40,611 bases of DNA. Source: UBA11524 sp965646445. Lineage in GTDB: Bacteria; Bacillota; Clostridia; Christensenellales; Aristaeellaceae. Shown here piece by piece: positions 1-7,110 of this stretch. Each line of letters begins with the position of its first letter. Within the stretch, counting starts at the first letter, position 1. Both the position numbers and the translations under genes were made by a program. The notes under the pieces were generated by a model. It was given only the letters and a program-made list of their open reading frames with translations, was not told where the DNA came from and made no database searches. The DNA lies in contig CBFFZW010000039.1 of assembly GCA_965646445.1 (NCBI GenBank), positions 1-40,611 of the forward strand, given 5' to 3'.

Positions 1-112
1 TGTTGCTTCTCAATGATAACGGATTGGCTCTCAGGCCTCTTCTCTTTTTCCCTTTTGTCCAACTTGTATTGTAGTACTACACTTCATCATGTGCCGGAGG
101 CGTTCTTGCCCC

Positions 113-142
113 TTGACGTTCCCCCGCAAACAATGGTATAAT
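113..142 (+). promoter_or_regulatory. Sigma-A-type promoter of yebC
   Basis: TTGACG at 113-118 and a perfect TATAAT at 137-142 are separated by 18 bp. About 50 nt of leader follow before the yebC start. A perfect 10-bp palindrome (GTAGTACTAC, 71-80) lies about 30 bp upstream of the -35; it could be an operator, but nothing shows which protein would bind it. Confidence 0.7.
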
Positions 143-192
143 AAAGTGTTCGGACGATACGATATTTGTTTTGATGATACAGGAGGGATACG

Positions 193-939
193 ATGTCCGG
201 TCATTCCAAGTGGCATAATATTCAAGCGAAGAAGGGCAAGGCGGACGCGGCCCGCGGCGCGATTTTCACCAAGATCGGCCGCGAGATCGCCATCGCCGTG
301 CGCGACGGCGGCGCCAACCCCGACTCCAACGGCAAGCTGCGCGACATCATCGCCAAGGCCAAGGCCAACAACATGCCCAACGACAACATTCAGCGGTCCA
401 TCAAAAAGGCCAGCGGCGAGTTGTCCAACGTGACCTATGAGCAGATCACCTACGAGGGCTACGCTCCCGGCGGCGTCGCGGTCATTGTCGATACCATCAC
501 CGATAACCGCAACCGCACCGCCTCCGACGTGCGCCACTGCTTTGCCAAGTACGGCGGCAACCTGGGCACCACCGGCTCCGTGGGCTTCATGTTCGACGAG
601 AAGGGCGTGCTGGTGGTGGAGCGCACGCCCGGCGCGGATGAGGACGAGATGATGATGATGGCGCTGGAAGCCGGCGCTGAGGATGTCAAGGCTGAGCCCG
701 ACGTCTTCGAGATCTACACCGCGCCCAATGATTTCTCCGCTGTACGCGAGGCGCTGGAAGCCCAGGGCCTTTCCTTCCTCTCCGCGGAGGTCGATAAGAT
801 CCCGCAAAACACCGTGGCTGTTGCCGATGAGGATACCATCCTGAAGATCCAGAAGATGCTGGAAATGCTGGAGGACAACGACGACGTGCAGAATGTATAT
901 CACAATGCCGATCTTCCCGAGGAGGAAGAAGAGGAATAA
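193..939 (+). CDS. yebC: YebC/PmpR (TACO1) family protein
   Basis: A 248-residue cytoplasmic protein of the YebC/TACO1 family. It starts with the family's hallmark N-terminus (MSGHSKWHNIQAKKGKADAARG) and continues with the GGANPDSN and NMPNDNI blocks and a YEGYAPGG motif near residues 95-102; the length matches the family (about 240-250). The ATG at 193 follows an AGGAGG at about 180-185. Family members were long annotated as transcription regulators; work on TACO1 and bacterial homologues points to a role in translation, helping ribosomes through difficult sequences. The acidic C-terminal tail (poly-Glu) is common in the family. It is monocistronic, with its own promoter and a terminator just behind it. 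Confidence 0.95.
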   Translation: MSGHSKWHNIQAKKGKADAARGAIFTKIGREIAIAVRDGGANPDSNGKLRDIIAKAKANNMPNDNIQRSIKKASGELSNVTYEQITYEGYAPGGVAVIVDTITDNRNRTASDVRHCFAKYGGNLGTTGSVGFMFDEKGVLVVERTPGADEDEMMMMALEAGAEDVKAEPDVFEIYTAPNDFSAVREALEAQGLSFLSAEVDKIPQNTVAVADEDTILKIQKMLEMLEDNDDVQNVYHNADLPEEEEEE

Positions 940-950
940 TCCCCTGGCAT

Positions 951-980
951 GTCGAAAAAGTGGCTGCAGCCACTTTTTTG
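951..980. terminator. Terminator of yebC, also a copy of repeat module M1
   Basis: A 10-bp hairpin (AAAAAGTGGC at 955-964, GCCACTTTTT at 969-978, loop TGCA) with A and T runs on either side, so it could stop transcription in both directions. The core arms AAGTGGC/GCCACTT are the same as at 3916, 8732, 11812 and 40399, so this is a lone copy of module M1 of the repeat family described at 11592-11839. Confidence 0.8.
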
Positions 981-1037
981 TTTCCCTTGCAAGGCGCACC
1001 CTGAAGGGCAGCCTGGGAACGCATTTTTGGACGAGGA

Positions 1038-1066
1038 TTGAAAGCCGCTTGTGACGATGGTATACT
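1038..1066 (+). promoter_or_regulatory. Promoter of the first alpha/beta hydrolase
   Basis: TTGAAA (1038-1043) and TATACT (1061-1066) with exactly 17 bp between them, 46 nt upstream of the hydrolase start codon. Confidence 0.65.
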
Positions 1067-1111
1067 CCATTCAAGCAAGATCATTTATCAATCGAGGGGG
1101 GATCCGTCAGC

Positions 1112-1924
1112 ATGCTGTGGAATGCTGTCAATCGGCAGGTACCGGTCGGCAAGACAGAAATGAGCTATGTCTCCTTTGGCCACGGGGAGAAGGTCCTTGC
1201 GGTGCTTCCGGGATTGTCTGACGGCTTGACAACCGTCAAGGGAAAGGCTTTGCTGCTGGCGCCGCCCTACAAACGTTTTTTGGATCGGTACACGATCTAC
1301 ATGTTCAGCAGAAAAAATAAAATGCCGCAAGGCTATTCGATTCGCGATATGGCGGAGGATCAGGCCATCGCGTTAAGAACGCTTGGCATCAGCAAGCTTT
1401 CCGTCATGGGCGTTTCCGAGGGAGGCATGATGGCTCAGTACCTCGCCATCAACCATGCAGATCTTGTGGAAAAGCTGGTGATCGCGGTTTCTGCGCCTCG
1501 GGCGAACGCGAACGTTCAGGAATGCGTCGGCCGCTGGATCGATTACGCGAAGCAGGGCGATCATCAGCGGCTCATGATTGATACGGCGGAAAGAAGCTAT
1601 TCCGACAAGTACCTGAAAAAATATCGGAAAATGTATCCGCTGCTGGGAAAGCTCGGCAAGCCTCGCAGCTACAACAGATTTCTTGTCAACGCCCATGCCA
1701 TTCTTTGCTTTGACGCTTCCAATGATTTGGGTAAAATCACCTGTCCGACCCTGATTGTGGGCGGCGCGGAGGACAGAATCGTGGGCGTCAGGGCATCATA
1801 CGAGCTGAACCAAGCCATCGCAAACAGCGAATTGCACGTTTACGACGGACTGGGTCATGCTGCGTATGAAGAAGCGGACGACTTCTATGACCGCGTCTTC
1901 CAATTTCTTGATCTGACATCATAG
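1112..1924 (+). CDS. Alpha/beta hydrolase
   Basis: A 270-residue soluble alpha/beta hydrolase. The nucleophile elbow is GVSEGG (Ser102); Asp221 in the GGAEDRIVG segment and His249 in GLGHAAYEE complete a catalytic triad in the usual order and spacing. The N-terminal half carries an oxyanion-type VLPGLSDG turn. There is no signal peptide. The substrate cannot be told from sequence; the family includes esterases, lipases and C-C hydrolases. The ATG is preceded by a GAGGGGGG stretch at 1093-1100. It has its own promoter, and codon use is slightly less GC-rich than that of its neighbours (for example AAA, GAA and ATT codons are frequent), which may hint at later acquisition, but the effect is weak. 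Confidence 0.85.
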   Translation: MLWNAVNRQVPVGKTEMSYVSFGHGEKVLAVLPGLSDGLTTVKGKALLLAPPYKRFLDRYTIYMFSRKNKMPQGYSIRDMAEDQAIALRTLGISKLSVMGVSEGGMMAQYLAINHADLVEKLVIAVSAPRANANVQECVGRWIDYAKQGDHQRLMIDTAERSYSDKYLKKYRKMYPLLGKLGKPRSYNRFLVNAHAILCFDASNDLGKITCPTLIVGGAEDRIVGVRASYELNQAIANSELHVYDGLGHAAYEEADDFYDRVFQFLDLTS

Positions 1925-1994
1925 CGTCATATCACTATTTCAGATAATTCCTGCGCTTCCCTTGACCTGACCGATGCGGAAAGGAGTGATCCCC

Positions 1995-2627
1995 ATGAAA
2001 AAAGCCCTGTTGACGCTGCTCGCGCTGCTGATGACCTTCTCACCCTCCCTTAGTCTGGCGGAAGACGCCGCGCTGACGGCCGCCCAGGCCCTTGTGCCCG
2101 CCAATGCCCGCCTTATCGAGCGGGAGCGCGACGGCGCGTGCCTTGTCCTCGAATTTCAGGATGAAGCCGCCGTTTATGAGGTGACGCTTCGGGCCGATGA
2201 TCTGATGCCGCTGCTACTGGAAACCGACTACACCCGCCCCGCCACCCCTTATGAGGTCAGCGAAAACGCGACGCTTCATCTGACTGTGGCGGAGAAAGAC
2301 GACCGTGTGGCCCTGAACGTCCTTTTCCTGACGGAGGGCGAGGACGCGCTGATCGTTACCTGCCTGCGGGAGGACGGCGCGGTGCTGGACATCGAGCGGT
2401 ATATCGGCGCGGCATCCACCCTGCTGACGGCGGACGCGGCGGCGGATCTCCTCCGGGAACAGTTCGGCGGCATGACGCTTCTGGAGCTGGACATCAGCCT
2501 GGATGAGGACACCCTGGCCCTGACTTATGAGGGCGAAGCTATGATGGACGGCGGAAGCCGCTACGAATTTGAGTTGGACGCCGATGGAAAAATTCTCTCC
2601 TGGGTCTGGGAAAAACCTGACGACTGA
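1995..2627 (+). CDS. Secreted PepSY-like protein
   Basis: A 211-residue exported protein. The ATG at 1995 is chosen over one at 1974 because an AAGGAG sits at 1981-1986 and because the protein then starts with a typical signal peptide (MKKALLTLLALLMTF..., cleavage probably after SLA near residue 22). The mature part holds two similar alpha+beta units: residues about 24-75 and about 150-211, the last ending in YEFELDADGKILSWVWEK, which has the form of a PepSY repeat. PepSY domains are thought to bind or inhibit peptidases or to sense the outside; no enzymatic motif is visible. No membrane anchor is seen. No clear promoter or terminator was found in the 70 bp on the 5' side. Confidence 0.7.
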   Translation: MKKALLTLLALLMTFSPSLSLAEDAALTAAQALVPANARLIERERDGACLVLEFQDEAAVYEVTLRADDLMPLLLETDYTRPATPYEVSENATLHLTVAEKDDRVALNVLFLTEGEDALIVTCLREDGAVLDIERYIGAASTLLTADAAADLLREQFGGMTLLELDISLDEDTLALTYEGEAMMDGGSRYEFELDADGKILSWVWEKPDD

Positions 2628-2655
2628 AGCGCGTGGTCTCAGCCGAAAAAAACCG

Positions 2656-2684
2656 TTGACATTTGTCATGCAAATGGCTATGAT
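2656..2684 (+). promoter_or_regulatory. Strong promoter of the corA leader
   Basis: A consensus TTGACA (2656-2661), 17-bp spacer and TATGAT (2679-2684). The spacer contains an inverted repeat, ATTTG...CAAAT (2661-2675), which could be an operator. Transcription would start near 2691, leaving about 270 nt of untranslated leader. Confidence 0.75.
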
Positions 2685-2689
2685 AAAAG

Positions 2690-2950
2690 GCAGGATAGAC
2701 GCTGTTTTCTGTCCGCGTACCTTTGACTAAAAAGGAAAGGAGCTGGCTATTGTCCATGGAAGGCGACCCTAACGGTAGTAGTACCTTGCAGCCTCCGGCT
2801 GGCAGCGCTCCTTTTCGGGTGCGCGGACGCCTTGGAAGCAGACGGTAAAGGCCCGCTTCCCTTTGTTCCTGTGCTCTGAAGGGTTCAGGCTGATTGTTCC
2901 GCGCCTTCAAACGGACGCTGACTTCCGGCGGATGCATCTCCGCAGGAAAG
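2690..2950 (+). promoter_or_regulatory. Structured 5' leader of corA, possible metal-responsive RNA
   Basis: The leader can fold with a 10-bp closing helix (GTCCGCGTAC 2711-2720 with GTGCGCGGAC 2819-2828, one G-U pair). Inside it is an 8-bp helix (AAAGGAGC 2736-2743 with GCTCCTTT 2807-2814) and two small hairpins (GGTA/TACC at 2774-2785; CAGCC/GGCTG at 2789-2801). Downstream are GGAAGC/GCTTCC (2834-2860), CTGAA/TTCAG (2876-2888) and a GCGGA/TCCGC hairpin (2928-2943) directly against the ribosome binding site. I do not recognise the conserved M-box (ykoK) sequence blocks, nor the yybP-ykoY or NiCo motifs. The folding was done by eye. Confidence 0.55.
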
Positions 2951-2963
2951 GACAGTGTAGTGT

Positions 2964-3908
2964 ATGAAGCGAATCTTCAAAACAGTTGACGATCATATGA
3001 CCGAGTGCACCACCCTGGAAAAGGGCTGTTGGGTGCACCTGGAAAACCCCACCAAGGAGGAGCTGGAGGGCCTCACGACCCGCTTCGCCCTGGATCCCAC
3101 CTTTCTTCCCGCTGCCCTGGACGAGGAGGAAAGCGCCCGTATCGAATTCGACCCCGACAAGCAGCAGACGCTGATTCTTGTGGACGTTCCCTATGTGGAG
3201 GCGGAGGGCAGCGGCTATGTGTATTCCACCACGCCTCTGGGTATTGTGCTGGTGGACGACATCATCATCACCGTATGCACCCGGGACACGCCCATCATTA
3301 CCGACTTCACCGAGGAGCGTGTGCGGGGCTTCTGGACCTTCAAGCGCACCCGGTTCATCCTGCAAATCCTTTACCGCAACGCCAGCCGGTTCCTGTCCTA
3401 CCTTAAGCAGATCGACAAGGCCAGCATGCACGTTCAGGATAAGCTGGAAAAGTCCTCCCGCAACCAGGAGCTGCTGCAGATGATGAAGCTGGAAAAGTCC
3501 CTGGTGTTCTTCTCCACCTCCCTCAAGGGCAACGAGCTGGTCATGGAAAAGCTCATGCGGCAGACCACCATCCTGAAGCAGTTCCCCGAGGATACGGATC
3601 TGCTGGAGGACGTCATCATCGAGAACAAGCAGGCCATGGAGATGTGTGCCATCTACCGGGACATCATGTCCGGCACCATGGACGCCTTCGCCTCCATCAT
3701 CAGCAACAACCTCAACATCACCATGAAGGTGCTGACCAGCGTCACCGCGCTGCTGGCCATCCCCACCATCTTTTCCTCCCTGTGGGGCATGAACGTCCCC
3801 GTCCCCTTCCAGGACTCGCCCTTCGGCTTCTGGATTGTGCTGGGCATTTCCGTGGTGGTGGCGGGAGCATGCTTCATCCTGATGTACAAGAAGCGGATGT
3901 TCCGATAA
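2964..3908 (+). CDS. corA: CorA-family divalent cation transporter
   Basis: A 314-residue member of the CorA metal-ion transporter family, which moves Mg2+ (some members Co2+, Ni2+ or Zn2+) across the cytoplasmic membrane as a pentamer. The first 250 residues are the soluble domain, rich in acidic and helical sequence. The C-terminus has the two membrane helices (about 255-275 and 287-306), joined by the signature loop with GMN at 275-277, followed by a basic tail (YKKRMFR). Length is normal for the family. The ATG at 2964 follows AGGAAAGGA (2944-2952). The gene stands alone behind a strong promoter and a long structured leader, which implies control by an ion or other ligand, although that is inference. 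Confidence 0.92.
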   Translation: MKRIFKTVDDHMTECTTLEKGCWVHLENPTKEELEGLTTRFALDPTFLPAALDEEESARIEFDPDKQQTLILVDVPYVEAEGSGYVYSTTPLGIVLVDDIIITVCTRDTPIITDFTEERVRGFWTFKRTRFILQILYRNASRFLSYLKQIDKASMHVQDKLEKSSRNQELLQMMKLEKSLVFFSTSLKGNELVMEKLMRQTTILKQFPEDTDLLEDVIIENKQAMEMCAIYRDIMSGTMDAFASIISNNLNITMKVLTSVTALLAIPTIFSSLWGMNVPVPFQDSPFGFWIVLGISVVVAGACFILMYKKRMFR

Positions 3909-3915
3909 CCGCGTC

Positions 3916-4096
3916 GTCCAAGTGGCAAAGCCACTTGGACGAATTTGCACTCACTCACTGGTCGCTTGCAAAGCAAGCTCCCGGCCGTTCATTCGTGTAA
4001 GGAAGCAATTCCTTACGGAATTGCGCGAAAATCGCCGCGCATGTCGCCGATTTTCGATGTAGAATCGAAGGGCTTGCGAGCCCTCCGATGCCACCC
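3916..4096 (+). repeat. Composite intergenic repeat, copy B (M1-M2-M4)
   Basis: This 181-bp stretch between corA and the DUF368 gene has no gene. It begins with an 11-bp perfect hairpin (M1, 3916-3940, core AAGTGGC/GCCACTT), then M2 (3945-4006, containing CTCACTGGTCG and CTCCCGGCCGTTC), and after a divergent stretch with the CGCCGATTTTCGATG segment ends with M4 (4064-4096), a hairpin with arms ATCGAAGGGCT and AGCCCTCCGAT around TGCG. The same modules recur at 8732, 11592 and 40399. The single A-C mismatch in the M4 stem is at the same position as in the other copies. Confidence 0.8.
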
Positions 4097-4114
4097 ATAG
4101 GTTTTCGTCACCTG

Positions 4115-4163
4115 AAAAGACCCGGCGGATACGGCCTGCACTTGGCCATCCGCCGGGTCTTTT
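4115..4163. terminator. Bidirectional terminator after the DUF368 gene
   Basis: A 16-bp perfect stem: AAAAGACCCGGCGGAT (4115-4130) with ATCCGCCGGGTCTTTT (4148-4163) and a 17-nt loop. In the minus direction it ends in a short U run directly after the DUF368 stop codon; it also closes the corA side. Confidence 0.85.
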
Positions 4164-4173
4164 GTTGTATTGG

Positions 4174-5037
4174 TCAGGCCTTGCCGCCCTCGCCGCCCAG
4201 GCGCATGGCCGCGGCGAAGCCCAAGGCGAAGGTGACCAGGCTGATGAGAATGGTCACGAAGGTCACGCCGGACAGGTCGGCGGCCATCAGGATGGCCACG
4301 GGCGAGGCCACCACCAGGCCCAGGATGGCGCAGTAGGTCAGCGTCTTCTGCTTGGCCAGCAGCACCTCGATCAGCTTGGCAATGGCAAAGATGCCCACCA
4401 CAATGCCCAGGCCGAAGGGCAGCAGGATGCCCACGTTGGCCATCAGCGTCCCCCAGTCGCCGCCGGCCAGGGCGCTGATGGCCCCGGGAATCGCGCAGGT
4501 GACGATGGGCTCATAGTACCCGATGAGCTTCAAAATCATGGAGCCGCTGACGCCGGGGATCACCATGGTGGCCGAGGCCAGCGCGCCGATCAGGAACAGC
4601 TTCACGACCTCCGCCAGGGAAAGCCGGATCACCGCCACATGCTCCGTCTGGAATGCCTGAAGCAGCACAATCAGCGCGAAGAAGGCCACAAACAGCACCC
4701 AGCCCCCCGCGCCAATCCGGCTGCCCTTGACGTTTTTGAGGATGGCGGGCAGTCCGCCCAGAATCAGGCCGATGAACAGCGTGTTGGTGGGCAGCGGATA
4801 ATGAGCGAAGAGCCACTTCAGCGCGAAGGACAGCCCCGCGATGGCCGCCACCATGCCGATGGCGTAGGGCAGCAGCGTCCGTACGGCGCGCCGGAATTCC
4901 TTGAACAGATGCGTGATGCAGTAAATCAGCGTATCGTAGATGCCCATGGACACCATCATCGTGCCGCCGGACACACCGGGAATAATGTTGGCCAGGCCAA
5001 TGACCGCGCCCTTGAGCACATCCCAGATAAACTTCAT
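4174..5037 (-). CDS. popT: DUF368 membrane protein, PopT-type polyprenyl-phosphate transporter
   Basis: A 287-residue polytopic membrane protein of the DUF368 family. Members named PopT were proposed, together with DedA proteins, to carry undecaprenyl phosphate back across the membrane for reuse in cell-wall synthesis. The two family signatures are present as an internal repeat: NIIPGVSGGT near the N-terminus and MVIPGVSGSM in the middle. About eight hydrophobic helices are visible. The start is the ATG at 5037 (MKFIWDVLKG), preceded on the minus strand by AAGGAGAC; a longer open frame upstream has no ribosome binding site. It has its own promoter at 5084-5112 and a strong terminator. Assignment to the family is firm; the transport role is from family knowledge. 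Confidence 0.88.
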   Translation of the reverse strand: MKFIWDVLKGAVIGLANIIPGVSGGTMMVSMGIYDTLIYCITHLFKEFRRAVRTLLPYAIGMVAAIAGLSFALKWLFAHYPLPTNTLFIGLILGGLPAILKNVKGSRIGAGGWVLFVAFFALIVLLQAFQTEHVAVIRLSLAEVVKLFLIGALASATMVIPGVSGSMILKLIGYYEPIVTCAIPGAISALAGGDWGTLMANVGILLPFGLGIVVGIFAIAKLIEVLLAKQKTLTYCAILGLVVASPVAILMAADLSGVTFVTILISLVTFALGFAAAMRLGGEGGKA

Positions 5038-5083
5038 GCGTTTCGTCTCCTTCTGATGGCTTGGAAATTTCCTTCCATGATAT

Positions 5084-5112
5084 ACTATATCAGAAAGAGA
5101 AAGATACGTCAA
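5084..5112 (-). promoter_or_regulatory. Promoter of the DUF368 gene
   Basis: On the minus strand TTGACG (5107-5112), 17 bp, TATAGT (5084-5089). It lies about 54 bp from, and is divergent to, the tRNA promoter at 5166. Confidence 0.7.
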
Positions 5113-5165
5113 ATCCGCTGAAGACGGCAGCGAGAAAAAGTCCCGGAAAAAATGAAGAAAAGTAC

Positions 5166-5194
5166 TTGACAAAATTTCGGAGATGCGCTATTAT
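5166..5194 (+). promoter_or_regulatory. Promoter of the tRNA cluster
   Basis: TTGACA (5166-5171), 17-bp spacer, TATTAT (5189-5194), about 48 bp ahead of tRNA-Val. No other promoter is seen between the five tRNAs, so they are probably cut from one transcript. Confidence 0.75.
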
Positions 5195-5241
5195 AAGCAA
5201 GTCGCTGCGGCTATGACAGGCTGCGTGGCGGTATGGTTTGG

Positions 5242-5317
5242 GGGAGCATAGCTCAGCTGGGAGAGCATCTGCCTTACAAGCAGAGGGTCACAGGTTCGAG
5301 CCCTGTTGTTCCCACCA
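5242..5317 (+). tRNA. tRNA-Val (UAC)
   Basis: A complete cloverleaf: acceptor GGGAGCA/TGTTCCC, D stem GCTC/GAGC, anticodon stem TCTGC/GCAGA around CTTACAA (anticodon TAC at 5275-5277), T arm ACAGG-TTCGAGC-CCTGT, and an encoded CCA end. Confidence 0.97.
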
Positions 5318-5327
5318 TTACAAGGAT

Positions 5328-5404
5328 GGCCCGGTAGCTCAGTTGGTTAGAGCGCCAGCCTGTCACGTTGGAGGTCGAGGGTTCGAGCCCCTTCCGGGTC
5401 GCCA
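5328..5404 (+). tRNA. tRNA-Asp (GUC)
   Basis: Acceptor GGCCCGG/CCGGGTC, anticodon stem CCAGC/GTTGG around CTGTCAC (anticodon GTC), discriminator G and encoded CCA. Ten bases separate it from tRNA-Val. Confidence 0.97.
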
Positions 5405-5412
5405 TTATATTT

Positions 5413-5485
5413 GCCTTGGTAGCTCAGTCGGTAGAGCAGCAGACTGAAAATCTGCGTGTCGGTGGTTCGATTCCGCCCCAAGGCA
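5413..5485 (+). tRNA. tRNA-Phe (GAA), no encoded CCA
   Basis: Acceptor GCCTTGG/CCAAGGC, anticodon stem GCAGA/TCTGC around CTGAAAA (anticodon GAA), discriminator A at 5485. The next bases are CAT, so this is the one member of the cluster whose CCA end must be added by the nucleotidyltransferase. Confidence 0.96.
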
Positions 5486-5490
5486 CATGT

Positions 5491-5566
5491 GCGGTAGTAG
5501 CTCAGTTGGTAGAGCGCCACCTTGCCAAGGTGGAGGTCGCGGGTCCGAGCCCCGTCTACCGCTCCA
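5491..5566 (+). tRNA. tRNA-Gly (GCC) with unusual T loop
   Basis: Acceptor GCGGTAG/CTACCGC, anticodon stem CCACC/GGTGG around TTGCCAA (anticodon GCC), CCA encoded. The T loop reads TCCGAGC where the other four genes have TTCGAGC or TTCAAAT or similar, so position 55, normally the invariant U made into pseudouridine, is C. Confidence 0.93.
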
Positions 5567-5573
5567 ATTATTT

Positions 5574-5648
5574 GGTGCCATCGCCAAGTGGTAAGGCAAA
5601 GGTCTGCAAAACCTTTACTCCCCGGTTCAAATCCGGGTGGCACCTCCA
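5574..5648 (+). tRNA. tRNA-Cys (GCA)
   Basis: Acceptor GGTGCCA/TGGCACC, anticodon stem AAGGT/ACCTT around CTGCAAA (anticodon GCA), encoded CCA. Last gene of the cluster; the terminator follows within 6 bases. Confidence 0.96.
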
Positions 5649-5653
5649 CATGA

Positions 5654-5679
5654 CCACGCTGAAAGGCGTGGCCTTTTTT
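5654..5679 (+). terminator. Terminator of the tRNA cluster
   Basis: Stem CCACGC (5654-5659) with GCGTGG (5666-5671), followed after CC by six T (5674-5679). Confidence 0.85.
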
Positions 5680-5847
5680 GTGCCACGGGCGGAGAGAGCT
5701 GCCATCACTGCTGATGGCGAAAGGTTCCTTTTTCCCGATTTCTTTCTTCCCTGGGGAAAACCCATCCCCTCGCGCGTTTGATCTGTAGCGGGGCCTTCCG
5801 CCATCAGGCGAATGCGCCCCTGATCCCACGGCAAAGGAGCGATCCAC

Positions 5848-6684
5848 ATGAAAAGACGGACGATGGCGGCCTTCGCGCTGTCCCTGTCCCTGCTGGTGGC
5901 GGGGCAGGCCGGGGCGACGGTTATCCCGGCCCAGGGCATCAACGCGGGATGGCAGGAATTCACGGTGCAGGAGGCTCAGCGTGCCGTGGTACTCTGCGAA
6001 AGCCTGAGCGTGTGCGACGAGCGCGGCGGCAAGGTCATTGACACGCTGCGCTTTGGCGATGGCTTCTTGACCAGCGACGGCTGGGACGGCTGGGCCGACT
6101 GCACTTATGCGGACGGTTCAAAAACCGGCTGGGTGCGCTCCGACTACATCCTGGTCGACCCCGCGTATTATCTCACCGATGCCCAAACCGCCGTGTATGC
6201 CTATGACGACCCCATGGCGCCCCGCGTCGCTTTGGTTGACGGCGGCATCAGGCTGCCGATCATTGCCGAGAAGGGCGAGTGGTATGTGGTCAGTCTGCGC
6301 GGCGCCTCGGGCTGGATCCGAAAGACGCCCGCGGATACGGCAGGGCAGACGACCTTCAAGCCGGACATGCTGGCCGGTCTTACGCAGGCAACGCTGACCA
6401 TGGACGGCGAGCATGTGACGCTTCTCAGCGAGGAAAAGCTGCGGCAGCTTTCCGCCATGCTGACCAGCGTCGAGGATACCGGCGGGCCGGTGGCGGGGTG
6501 CCCCTTCGGCGCTACGCTGGCGCTCACACTCAGCGGTGATCCGTCCGCGCAGATCATCCTGCAGCTGGCCACGGACAGCTGCTGCGTTTACCGGGTGGAT
6601 GGCCGGGACTATCGGTACACCCGCGGCATGGGCAGCGCGGGGAGTTCCCCCAAGAACTCGCTTCTGTTTGACCTGTTCCGGTGA
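5848..6684 (+). CDS. Secreted bacterial SH3 domain protein
   Basis: A 278-residue exported protein. A signal peptide (MKRRTMAAFALSLSLLVAG..., cleavage near residue 23, AGA) is followed by an SH3b-like unit at about 43-105 (ending in KTGWVRSDYILVDP) and a second, weaker one at about 112-162 (ending in SGWIRKTP). The last 110 residues form a separate alpha/beta domain with a GCPFGATLALTLSGD strand pair and a DSCCVYRVDGRDYRY hairpin; I do not recognise it by name. Bacterial SH3 domains bind peptidoglycan or wall peptides, so a cell-envelope role is likely. The ATG follows AAGGAG at about 5834-5839. The 165 bp between the tRNA terminator and this gene hold a GCCATC/GATGGC hairpin at about 5701-5718 but no clear promoter. 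Confidence 0.75.
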   Translation: MKRRTMAAFALSLSLLVAGQAGATVIPAQGINAGWQEFTVQEAQRAVVLCESLSVCDERGGKVIDTLRFGDGFLTSDGWDGWADCTYADGSKTGWVRSDYILVDPAYYLTDAQTAVYAYDDPMAPRVALVDGGIRLPIIAEKGEWYVVSLRGASGWIRKTPADTAGQTTFKPDMLAGLTQATLTMDGEHVTLLSEEKLRQLSAMLTSVEDTGGPVAGCPFGATLALTLSGDPSAQIILQLATDSCCVYRVDGRDYRYTRGMGSAGSSPKNSLLFDLFR

Positions 6685-6721
6685 GGCGATTCCCCTCCCC
6701 CTCTTTCTGGCAAAGTTGCCC

Positions 6722-6750
6722 TTGACAGATCAGCCGGTTGTCATTATAAT
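6722..6750 (+). promoter_or_regulatory. Consensus promoter of rny
   Basis: A perfect sigma-A promoter: TTGACA (6722-6727), 17 bp, TATAAT (6745-6750). The expected start of transcription near 6757 leaves a leader of about 350 nt before the rny start codon. Confidence 0.85.
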
Positions 6751-6756
6751 AAGAAG

Positions 6757-7110
6757 TGATCGGCTGTGGACGGGCCTGATGGCCCATCATGCTGTTTTCA
6801 GATAAACCTCCCTGTTTGTTTGTATCATCGCGCAGGCATCCTCGGGATGTCCTCCGCGCGTATTTTTTCGAGATTATCTCCTCTCAAGGGGGATAGTTTG
6901 CCCACTGGGACGCTGTTCGCGCTGTTGTTCAGGCGAGAGCGCGGGGCCTTGATGGGCTTGCGGCGGCTTTGTCCGCCGGTCGGAAAGCATGCTGAGGGGC
7001 CTTCGGAAAGCAGTATATCAGCCGTGCGGGCATGGATCCGCACGGTTTTTGTCGATCCTGAGCATGAACCGCAAATCATGAAACATCAAGGAAAAGGAGG
7101 GAAACTGCCC
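6757..7110 (+). promoter_or_regulatory. Long rny leader with attenuator-like hairpins
   Basis: The leader contains, in order: a GGGCC/GGCCC hairpin (6772-6785); a long hairpin closed by CGCGC (6829-6833) and GCGCG (6856-6860) followed by TATTTTTT; a CGGCGG/CCGCCG hairpin (6961-6978); and CCGTGCGG (7022-7029) with CCGCACGG (7038-7045) followed by five T. The second and fourth have the form of intrinsic terminators inside the transcript, 60 nt and more ahead of the gene. The frame in phase with rny stays open through the leader from a GTG at 6766, but its sequence is not protein-like and the real ribosome binding site is at 7092-7101. Confidence 0.6.

Noticed and set aside
2690..2950. M-box (ykoK) magnesium riboswitch
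   Set aside because: The position fits, but I could not find its conserved sequence blocks; so the leader is listed as unassigned.
5238..5847. Several open frames across the tRNA cluster
   Set aside because: They run through five well-formed tRNA genes.
6766..7110. A 115-residue N-terminal extension of RNase Y starting from GTG
   Set aside because: RNase Y begins with its membrane helix; the extension would come ahead of it, is not protein-like, and spans hairpins of the leader. The ribosome binding site is at 7092.
6757..7110. T-box leader ahead of rny
   Set aside because: No T-box sequence (AGGGTGGNACCGCG-like) and no specifier arm is seen, and the gene is not an amino-acid gene.
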